Below, one piece after another: positions 8,369 to 16,600 of a stretch of DNA of 64,000 nucleotides (position 1 is its first letter; the number at the start of each line of letters is the position of its first letter). The notes under the pieces are model-generated. The model worked only from the letters and a program-made list of their open reading frames with translations. It had not been told where the DNA came from and ran no database searches. The position numbers were made by a program, and so were the translations under genes. Origin of the DNA: Halosolutus gelatinilyticus (lineage in GTDB: Archaea; Halobacteriota; Halobacteria; Halobacteriales; Natrialbaceae). Location: the NCBI RefSeq assembly GCF_023028105.1, contig NZ_CP095492.1, forward strand, positions 434,001 through 498,000, written 5' to 3'.

Positions 8369-10195
8369 TCAGTTGCCGGTGTACTCGATCGTCGCCTCGT
8401 CCATCTTCGGAATGAGGTACAGCGCGTCCTCGGTGCCGTCGATGATGCCGTCGGACGCGTCGAGGTTCCAGTTGGCGGCGTTGTAGGCGCCGGCGTCCGG
8501 CTGGAACATCGCCTCCATCTGCGGGAGCGTCTGGTTCCACCACCACATCAGCTCTCGGTGGTACTCGTCGTCGCCGGTGACCTGCCACTGACGGATGTGC
8601 TCCTCGATGTTGATCGTCTTCGTTCCGCCGGAGCCGTCCGGATCGCCGACGGGCATCGGGATCTCCGCTTCGGGCTCGAAGTGGGTGATCGACTGCACCC
8701 AGTTCGGAACGAGGTCAAGCGCCCAGAGCGCCCTGATGCCGTTGGCGGACGACCCGTCGGGCATCATGTCGTACTCGCCGGACTGGCGGCGCTCGTCGAA
8801 CGTCGCGTCGTCGACCTGCTCTTGGTTCGTCGCGATGCCGAAGTCGTTCAGGTTCTTTTTGAGCACGCCGATGTCCTTTCGCTCGGTCCCGTTCATGATG
8901 TCGATCTCGAACCGCTCGCCGTCCGGCGTCAGCCACTCGCCGTTATCGTCGCGCTCGAAGCCTTCTCGTTCGAGGAGTTCCGCGGCGCGTTCGGTGTCGT
9001 TTTGCCCGTACTTGGTGAAGTCCTGAACCCACTCCGCCGCCTTGTGAGACTCGTTTTCCAATACGTTCCCCGGGACGCGACACGGCGGCCAGTCGAACAT
9101 GCGGTTGACGCCCTCGAGCAACTGGACGACCTGCTGGCGATCGAAGACGTGACAGATCGCCTTGCGGACGTTCGCGCTCGCGAGGGGCGTGTCGTAGTCG
9201 ACGTCGTACCCGCAGTTGAAGGTCAGCAGTTTGTTCGTCGAGAAGCTCTGCTTGATGAGCGTGTGCTCGTCGGGGAGTTGCTGTTTGACGTCGTCCTCGA
9301 CCGGGAACTGCGTGTGCGTGGCGTCGATTTCGTCGTTCGCGTACGGCTGGGTCGGGTTGTTGTTCTCGTAGAGGTGGAGCGAGTACTCGCTGAAGTTGAT
9401 GTTGTCGGCGTTCGGGTGATCCTCGTACTTCTCGAAGACCATGATGTTGTCCCCGACGTCAGAGACCTGGAACGGTCCGTTTCCGACCGCGTCTTCGAGC
9501 CGCGGATATTTCTCCGTCGTGAGCTCTTCCAGGAGGGCGTCCATCTCGCCGTCGTCGGTCTCCTGAAGCCGCCTGTGCCACTCAGTCCACTGGTCGTCGG
9601 TGTGCTTGGTGAAGATGCCGCGGCTCTCGTCGCCGACGAGGTCCGCGACGACGTTCTGGACCGCGACCGTCGTCGACAGCGGATCGTAGAGGCTGACCCG
9701 CGCGGTCTGTTCGTCGACGGCCTCGGCGGACTCGATGAACTGGTGGGGCCGCTCGCCGTCCTCCGACTGGTAGTCCATGATCGCGAGCGCCATCTGCAAC
9801 TGCATGACCCAGTCGTCGGCGACGACCTGATCGCCGTCGTGCCAGGTCCACTCGTCGCTGAACGTGAACTCGAGGGTCGTCTCGTCGGGCATCACCCACT
9901 CGGTCGCGATCAGCGGATACACCGAGTCCTCCGACGGACTGTACACCACGGGCCGATCGAAGATCAGCGCGCCTGGATGCCACGTCCCGCGTTGCGTCGG
10001 GTTCCACGGGTTACAGTGACGCTCCGAGGGGAGCGTGCCGCTCGTCTCCGGGTCGAACACTCGGAATCGATCCGTACTCTCGCTCTCACCACCACCGAGA
10101 CATCCCGCGACTGCCGCTGCACCGCCTGCGGCGCTGTATTTGAGGACGTCTCGCCGACTAGTTTCGTAACTCCGCCAGTCGTTACCCTTCGGCAT
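8369..10195 (-). CDS. Extracellular solute-binding lipoprotein, family 5 (copy B)
   Basis: Substrate-binding protein of the DppA/OppA (SBP_bac_5) type, 608 residues. The N-terminus carries a twin-arginine motif (SRRDVLKYSAAGG) followed by a lipobox (AVAGC), so it should be exported folded and lipid-anchored. It is a tandem paralogue of the next gene upstream; a 196-bp block near the 3' end is identical at DNA level in the two (8477-8672 and 10491-10686), while other parts have diverged. A TATA-rich stretch (10217-10230) precedes the ATG, so copy B probably has its own promoter. Ligand unknown; the surrounding pathway suggests oligogalacturonides or other plant oligosaccharides. Confidence 0.93.
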   Translation of the reverse strand: MPKGNDWRSYETSRRDVLKYSAAGGAAAVAGCLGGGESESTDRFRVFDPETSGTLPSERHCNPWNPTQRGTWHPGALIFDRPVVYSPSEDSVYPLIATEWVMPDETTLEFTFSDEWTWHDGDQVVADDWVMQLQMALAIMDYQSEDGERPHQFIESAEAVDEQTARVSLYDPLSTTVAVQNVVADLVGDESRGIFTKHTDDQWTEWHRRLQETDDGEMDALLEELTTEKYPRLEDAVGNGPFQVSDVGDNIMVFEKYEDHPNADNINFSEYSLHLYENNNPTQPYANDEIDATHTQFPVEDDVKQQLPDEHTLIKQSFSTNKLLTFNCGYDVDYDTPLASANVRKAICHVFDRQQVVQLLEGVNRMFDWPPCRVPGNVLENESHKAAEWVQDFTKYGQNDTERAAELLEREGFERDDNGEWLTPDGERFEIDIMNGTERKDIGVLKKNLNDFGIATNQEQVDDATFDERRQSGEYDMMPDGSSANGIRALWALDLVPNWVQSITHFEPEAEIPMPVGDPDGSGGTKTINIEEHIRQWQVTGDDEYHRELMWWWNQTLPQMEAMFQPDAGAYNAANWNLDASDGIIDGTEDALYLIPKMDEATIEYTGN

Positions 10196-10216
10196 ACCCT
10201 ATACTGTCGGGAGGTG

Positions 10217-10231
10217 ATATATATATTTAAC
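10217..10231 (-). promoter_or_regulatory. TATA-rich promoter of binding-protein gene B
   Basis: An AT tract reading as alternating TATATAT on either strand is centred about 28 bp before the ATG at 10195, the distance expected for a leaderless archaeal transcript. It allows copy B and the importer to be transcribed independently of copy A. Confidence 0.55.
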
Positions 10232-10385
10232 TATGAAGTATTTTCACGGGCCGAGCGATCGGATCCGGCGCGTCGCCTGCGTGACGCCGCTCGGAACGGA
10301 GCGTTCATCGCCGATCGCCGTCAGCCGGCCGGAATCCGCGTGGACGGCCGACGGCGTGGCCGAGCGAGATGGCGGAACTCCGGTT

Positions 10386-12206
10386 TCAGCCCTTGTACTC
10401 CATCGTCGCGTCCCGCATCTTCGGAACGAGGTACAGCGCGTCCTCGGTGCCGTCGATGACCCCCTCCGGCGCGTCGAGGTTCCAGGTATCGGCGTTGTAG
10501 GCGCCGGCGTCCGGCTGGAACATCGCCTCCATCTGCGGGAGCGTCTGGTTCCACCACCACATCAGCTCTCGGTGGTACTCGTCGTCGCCGGTGACCTGCC
10601 ACTGACGGATGTGCTCCTCGATGTTGATCGTCTTCGTTCCGCCGGAGCCGTCCGGATCGCCGACGGGCATCGGGATCTCCGCTTCGAGCTCGAAGTGGGC
10701 GATCGACTGGAGCCAGCGGGGAACGAGGTCGAGTCCCCACATCGCGGTGACGCCGTTGGCGGACGATCTGTCGGGCATCATGTCGTACTCGCCGGCGTGC
10801 CGACGTTCGTCGAACGTCGCGTCGTCGACCTGCTCTTGGTTCGTCGCGATGCCGAAGTCGTTCAGGTTCTGTTTGAGTACCCCGAAATCCTTCCGATCCG
10901 TTCCGTTCATGATGTCGATCTCGAACCGCTCGCCGCCCGGCGTCAGCCACTCGCCGTTGTCGTCGCGCTCGTACCCTTCCTCTCGAAGGAGTTCCGCGGC
11001 GCGCTCGGTGTCGTTTTGCCCGTACTTGGTGAAGTCCTGAACCCACTCCGTCGCCTCGTGGGAGCCGTCTCCCAGGATGCTTCCCGGGACGCGACACGGC
11101 GGCCAGTCGAACATGCGGTTGACGCCCTCCAAAAGCTGGACGGCCTGCTGGCGATCGAAGACGTGACAGACCGCCTTGCGGACGTTCGCGCTCGCGAACG
11201 GCGTGTCGTAGTCGACGCCGTGCCCGCAGTTGAACGTGAACAGCAGGTTAGTGGACAGGTTCTCCCTGACGAGCGTGTGTCCGTCGGGGAGCTGCTGCTT
11301 GGACCCGTCCTTGACCGGGAACTGGATGTGCGCGGCGTCGACCTCGCCGGCGGCGTACGGCTGCGTCGGATCGTCGTTTTCGAACACGCGTACCGAGCAC
11401 TCGTCGAAGTTGAGGTTGTCGGCGTTCGGATGGTCGTCGTACTTCTCGAAGATCACGAGGTTGTCCCCGACGTCGGCGACCTCGAACGGTCCGTTCCCGA
11501 CCACTTCGTCGAGCGACGGGTAGTTCGTCGTCGTGAGCTCCTGGACGACAGCGTCTACTTCGTCCCCGTCGCCGTCCCGCAGTCGCTGGTGCCACTCGGC
11601 CCACTGGTCGTCGGTGTGCTTGGTGAAGATGCCGCGGCTCTCGTCGCCGACCAGATCGGAGACGGCGGTCCGGACCGCGTACGTGGTCACCAGCGGGTCG
11701 TGGAGGCTGACTCGCGCCGTCCGTTCATCGACGGCCTCGGCGGACTCGATGAACTCGTGGGGCCGCTCGTCGTCCGACTGGGACTGATAGTCGAGGATTT
11801 CCAGCGCTATCTGCAGCTGCATGACCCAGTCGTCGGCGACGACCTGATCGCCGTCGTGCCAGGTCCACTCGTCGCTGAACGTGAATTCGACGGTCGTCTC
11901 GTCGGCCATCTCCCACTCGGTCGCGATCAGCGGGTACGCCTCGTCCTCCACCGGACTGTACACGACGGGGCGATCGTGGACGAGCGCGCCCGGGTGCCAC
12001 GCCCCGCGCTGCGCGAAGTTCCACGGGTTGCAGTGTCGTTCCGACGGGGGCGCGCCGCTCGTCTCCGCGTCGAACATGCGAAACCGATCGGTGCTGTTGG
12101 ATCCGCTCGTGCATCCCGCGACCAGCGCGATCCCGCCCGCAGCGCCGTATTTGAGAACGTCTCGTCGAGTCGTGCCGGTCCGTTGGCAGTTGCTACCTTT
12201 CGCCAT
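10386..12206 (-). CDS. Extracellular solute-binding lipoprotein, family 5 (copy A)
   Basis: First gene of the importer operon, 606 residues, closely related along its whole length to copy B downstream. It has a twin-arginine signal (TTRRDVLKYGAAGG) and lipobox (LVAGC). Conserved family features include the DEWTWHDGD stretch and the NRMFDWPPCR region, both shared with copy B. The tandem pair suggests either two ligand specificities for one permease or a recent dosage duplication. A TATA-like GATATTTATAAT stretch lies about 27 bp before the ATG. The gene is divergent from the galactonate-dehydratase-like gene, so the 150-bp spacer may co-regulate both. Confidence 0.93.
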   Translation of the reverse strand: MAKGSNCQRTGTTRRDVLKYGAAGGIALVAGCTSGSNSTDRFRMFDAETSGAPPSERHCNPWNFAQRGAWHPGALVHDRPVVYSPVEDEAYPLIATEWEMADETTVEFTFSDEWTWHDGDQVVADDWVMQLQIALEILDYQSQSDDERPHEFIESAEAVDERTARVSLHDPLVTTYAVRTAVSDLVGDESRGIFTKHTDDQWAEWHQRLRDGDGDEVDAVVQELTTTNYPSLDEVVGNGPFEVADVGDNLVIFEKYDDHPNADNLNFDECSVRVFENDDPTQPYAAGEVDAAHIQFPVKDGSKQQLPDGHTLVRENLSTNLLFTFNCGHGVDYDTPFASANVRKAVCHVFDRQQAVQLLEGVNRMFDWPPCRVPGSILGDGSHEATEWVQDFTKYGQNDTERAAELLREEGYERDDNGEWLTPGGERFEIDIMNGTDRKDFGVLKQNLNDFGIATNQEQVDDATFDERRHAGEYDMMPDRSSANGVTAMWGLDLVPRWLQSIAHFELEAEIPMPVGDPDGSGGTKTINIEEHIRQWQVTGDDEYHRELMWWWNQTLPQMEAMFQPDAGAYNADTWNLDAPEGVIDGTEDALYLVPKMRDATMEYKG

Positions 12207-12357
12207 GACACCTACTGATAGGTGGGGATATTTATAATTTTACTCGGGCTGAAACAATGACGTCGGACGATTGACACCGCGGTCGCGATCGTCTCGCGCG
12301 GGTAATCGCGTCCGTTCGCCGGAACGTTCAAGACCGGACCGTCCGCATCCCCGATGG
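12207..12357. promoter_or_regulatory. Divergent promoter region
   Basis: The spacer between binding-protein gene A (minus) and the galactonate-dehydratase-like gene (plus). An AT-rich block (12221-12242) provides the minus-strand TATA box. No copy of either palindromic operator family is visible here. Confidence 0.45.
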
Positions 12358-13533
12358 ATGCACGTTACGGACTACGAGCTCTACGACGTCCCGCCGCGCT
12401 GGCAGTTTCTCAAGCTCGAGACGAGCGACGGACGCGCCGGCTGGGGTGAGGTGTACACCAAGTGGCACTTCGCGGGTGGCAGCGAGCCGGCGACGCGCAG
12501 CGCGGTCGACCAGCTGCTGCACCAGTACGTGCTCGGAGAGGACCCGCGGCGGATCGAGTACCTCTGGCAGGCGATGTACCGCAGCAGCTTCTACCGCGGC
12601 GGCCCGGTTCACATGAGCGCGATCGCCGGCGTCGACGAGGCGCTGTGGGATCTGAAGGGAAAGGCGGCCGGGATGCCGGTCTACGAACTGTTGGGCGGAC
12701 CCGCTCGAGATCGCGTCCGGCTCTACCGCCACGTCAGGGCCCACGGTGCCGAGGGCGTCACCGATCCGGCGGCGGCCGCCGCCGCGGAAGCGCACGAACA
12801 CGCCGAGGCGGGGTACACCGCGGTGAAGCTCGTTCCGACGGCCGGGCTCGAACTGATCGACGCGCCGGCGGCCGTCGAGCGCGCACGCAAGATCGTCGGC
12901 GCCGTTCGCGACGCTGTCGGTCCCGACGTCGACGTCGCGCTCGATTTCCACGGCCGCACCTCGAAAGCGATGGCCCGCCGCCTGGCGAGGGCGCTCGAAC
13001 CCTTCGAACCGATGTTCGTCGAGGAACCGGTGACGCCCGAACACGGCCACGCGCTTCCCCGAATCGCCGAGGCGACGTCGATCCCGATCGCCACCGGCGA
13101 GCGGCTGTACTCTCGGTGGGAGTTCCGGCCGATCCTCGAAGCGGACGCGGTCGACGTCGTCCAGCCCGACGTCTCGAGCGCGGGCGGGATCACCGAGACG
13201 AAGAAGATCGCCGATCTGGCCGAGACCTACGACGCCGCGATCGCACCCCACTGCCCGATCGGGCCGCTGGCGCTGGCGGCGTCGCTCCACGTCGACGCGG
13301 CCGCGCCGAACGCGCTGATCCAGGAACAGGTAATCCTCGACGACGACGAGGCGATGCGGTACGTCGAGAACGAGTCGATATTCGAACCGACCGACGGCTA
13401 CCTCGATCTGCCCGAGGAGCCAGGGCTCGGTATCGAAATCGACGAGGATCGCGTCCGGGAACTCGCGGGGACGGATCTCGGCTTCGATCGATCGCCGGGG
13501 CACCGGGCCGACGGAAGCGTCGGCGAACGATAG
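12358..13533 (+). CDS. Galactonate dehydratase-like enolase-superfamily enzyme
   Basis: Acid-sugar dehydratase of the mandelate racemase branch, 391 residues. The barrel motifs are those of DgoD-type D-galactonate dehydratase: metal ligands in LDFHG, EEPV and GERLYS, then QPDVSSAGGITE and the catalytic histidine in APHCPIGPLA. The expected reaction is loss of water from an aldonate to a 2-keto-3-deoxy acid. The ATG at 12358 starts the capping domain directly (MHVTDYELYDV); a longer frame upstream is Arg/Ser/Pro-rich and non-coding. The tail after about residue 370 is unconserved. Substrate is most likely D-galactonate or a stereo-related aldonate; haloarchaeal relatives may differ. Confidence 0.85.
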   Translation: MHVTDYELYDVPPRWQFLKLETSDGRAGWGEVYTKWHFAGGSEPATRSAVDQLLHQYVLGEDPRRIEYLWQAMYRSSFYRGGPVHMSAIAGVDEALWDLKGKAAGMPVYELLGGPARDRVRLYRHVRAHGAEGVTDPAAAAAAEAHEHAEAGYTAVKLVPTAGLELIDAPAAVERARKIVGAVRDAVGPDVDVALDFHGRTSKAMARRLARALEPFEPMFVEEPVTPEHGHALPRIAEATSIPIATGERLYSRWEFRPILEADAVDVVQPDVSSAGGITETKKIADLAETYDAAIAPHCPIGPLALAASLHVDAAAPNALIQEQVILDDDEAMRYVENESIFEPTDGYLDLPEEPGLGIEIDEDRVRELAGTDLGFDRSPGHRADGSVGER

Positions 13534-13691
13534 ATCCGGACGGCGGGAGAAGCGCGAGCCGAGTGCTCGCGGGTGGCTCGAACGCGGCGCTTCGGGCGGC
13601 GTCTCCGTCGCGTCGCGGTTCGCGGTCGGTACACCGATTCGAACGTCCAGCGCCGGTTGGCACCGCTGACGGTCTCCGTCGTCGTCGCCGA

Positions 13692-16600
13692 TCAGGGCGG
13701 GCTGGCGTCTTCCTCCTCGACGGCCAGCGCCCACTGCTCGAGCCAGTCGCGCAGACCGGCGTCCGGCACGTTCAACGTGTGCGCGTTCTCCGGCAGGCTG
13801 GGGTAACCGCCGACCTCCTCGTGGTCGGCGATCCAGTAGTCGTACTCGGAGTCGAGGCGGTCGTTACCCGCGCGGTCGCGGATCTCCTGGATGATCCGGG
13901 AGTCGTTCCCGGTCCGATCGGCGGGTCGCGCGCCCGCGTAGTTGAGGTTGTGGCTCTCGACGTCGCCCGACGACATCGCCGAGAGACCGCTCGGCCAAAG
14001 CGGACGCGAACTCGTCGTGCTCTGTTCGACGAACGAGACGTCCGAGTCCGTGGGCGGGTCCGCCGTGATGTTGTCCTCGCTGTACACCGTCCCGCTACCC
14101 TCGACGATGGACTCGCCGGTCGCGAGAAGGCCGGTGTACTTGTTGCCGACCCACGTCGTCTCGGCGGAGCTGTCGACGTTCGACGCCTCGTCGAAGAAGT
14201 AACAGAAGTTGTTGGCGACGACCGATCTGGTGTCGCTTTTGAGCCGCGGGATGCGGTTGCGCGCTTTCGCCCACACGGTCCCGAGCAGCGCGACGTGGTC
14301 GGCGCCGTCGCCGACGAGCGTGCAGTAATTGTGGTCGGAGCCGTCGCCGTAGGGGTCGTACAGCCCCTCGTAGATGAGGCAGTTCGCGAACGTGGTTCGG
14401 TCGGTGTCGTAGCCGACGGACATGCACTCGTCGACGCCCCACGAGGCCGTACAGTGATCGAAGATGTTGTTCGTCGTCTCGTCCTGGGTGTTGAACGAGT
14501 CGTTACCCTGGATGTCCCCGTTGGGACCGGGGCCGACGCGCGAGCGGATGTGCTGGACGACGCAGTCGTTCGCGTCGATCTGGAACAGCCCCTCGGTCAG
14601 CGTGATGCCGGGCGAGGGCGCGGTCTGGCCGGCGATCCAGCACTTGTCGTTCGTAATCTGCAGCGGACTTCCGCCGAGGCTGATCGTCCCGCTGGTCTCG
14701 AAGACGACCAGCCGGGGACCGCTCGCGGTGAGCGCGTCCTCGAGTTCGCTCCGGGTGGCGTTCTGGATCCGGTAGACGTCGACGCTGTCGTCGAACCAGT
14801 CGGGCGAGGCGAACCCGTCGCCGAGGTCGAAGTACGCGCCGCCAGAGAAGTCCGTGTCCGTCGACGTGCTGAACGTGCTCGTCGATCCCGTCGCGGCGTC
14901 GCCGTCGTTCGCGTTCGCGACGGCGCGATACTCGTAGCTGGTCCCGCTCGAGAGGCCGGAGACGTCGGCGCTGAACGACCCGGTCGACGAGAGCGCCTGC
15001 GTTCCCGTCGTCGTCCAGGCGTCGTCGGTCGTGGTTCGCCACTCGAAGGAGACGTCGACGCCGTCGGCGCCGCCCAGGCCGTCGAGCGACCCGTTGAGCG
15101 TGGCCGACGAAGTGCCGATCTCCGACGCCGAATCGGTGGTCACCGACGGGTCGGCGTCGCCACCGCCGCCACCGCCGCCGGACGAACCGTCGCCGGTCTC
15201 GACGGCCACCGCGTGCTGGTCGATCCAGTCGCGCAGGCCGGAGTCGGGTACGTCGAGCGTGCGGGTGGTGCCGCCGTGGTCGGGGTAGCCGCCGGCTTCC
15301 GCGGCGCTGTCCGGGATGTCGGAGTAGCCGGCGTTGTCGTCGTTCGGATCGACGTCGAGGCTGCCCCAGCGGTCGGTGATCTGCTGGACGATCTTCTCCT
15401 CCTGGTAGATTCGATCGGCCGGTCGTGCGCCCGCGAAGGTCTTGTTGTGGCTCTCGACGTCCCCGGCGGGCAGGGCTTCGAGTCCGCTCGGCCACAGCGG
15501 CGGCGAACTCAGTTCGGTGCCGACGTCGGAAAAGGGCCGCCCGTCGAGGGGCGGATCGGCGACGTAGTTGTCCTCCATGTGGACGCTGCCGTCGCCGAAG
15601 ACGATCGGGTCGCGGAAGCTGAAGCGGTGGATGTAGGCGTTGCCGACGACGGACGCTTCGGCGCTCTCGTCGATCCAGATGGCCTTGTCGTGGTAGTAGT
15701 TGAGGCCGTTGACCACGACGGTCCGCGTGTCGGATTTGAGCCGCGGGTTCCGGTCGTTGTTCTTGGCGTAGATCGTCCCGAGGATGGCAACGTTGTCGGC
15801 GCCGTCGCCGACGAGGGTCCCGTTGGAGTTCTCCTCGGGGTCCTCGAGCCCCTCCGCGATCATGCAGTTCGAGAGGGTGGTGTTGGTCGAGTCGTAGCCG
15901 ATCGAGAGGTTCTCGTCGCGACCCCAGAACGCCGTACAGTGGTCGAAGATGACGTTCTGCGTGCCGTCGGCGCTGTTCATCGGGTCGGTACCCTCGCCGC
16001 CGCTCTCGTCGCCGCGGAAGACGCGGACGTGCTGGACGACGCAGTCGTCGGCGTCGACCTGGAAGAATCCGTTGGTGAACGTGATGCCCGGCGAGGGGGC
16101 GGTTTGACCGGCGACCCAGCAGTTGGGCTCGGTGACCTCGAGCGTCTGGTTCTGCAGGTCGAGGACGCCGCTCTCCTCGAAGACGACCAGGCGCGGTCCC
16201 GTCGTTTCGAGGGCGGCCTGGATCTCGCCGTAGTTCGCGCCGACTTTGATGACCTGGATGCTGTCGTCGAACCAGGAGGCGTCGGCGAACCCGTCCTCGA
16301 GGTCGAAGTGCGAGCCGCCGCTGACGCCCTCGGTCGTCGAGAACGTCGCGACGTCACCCGCGGCCGTGTCGCCGTCTTCGGCTTCGAGCGCCGCGCGGAA
16401 CTCGTAGCTCGTGTCGCTGGCGAGTCCGAATTCGGTCTGTTCGAACGACCCCGTCTCGTCGAGGTTCTGGGGCGTCGTCTCGGTCCACGAGGAGGCACTG
16501 CTTTCGCGGTACTCGAAGTACACGTCCGCGTGGAACGCGCCCCCGAGGTCGTCGAGCGATCCCGAGAGGGTCGCCGCCGACGAGGAGATGTCGGACGCCG

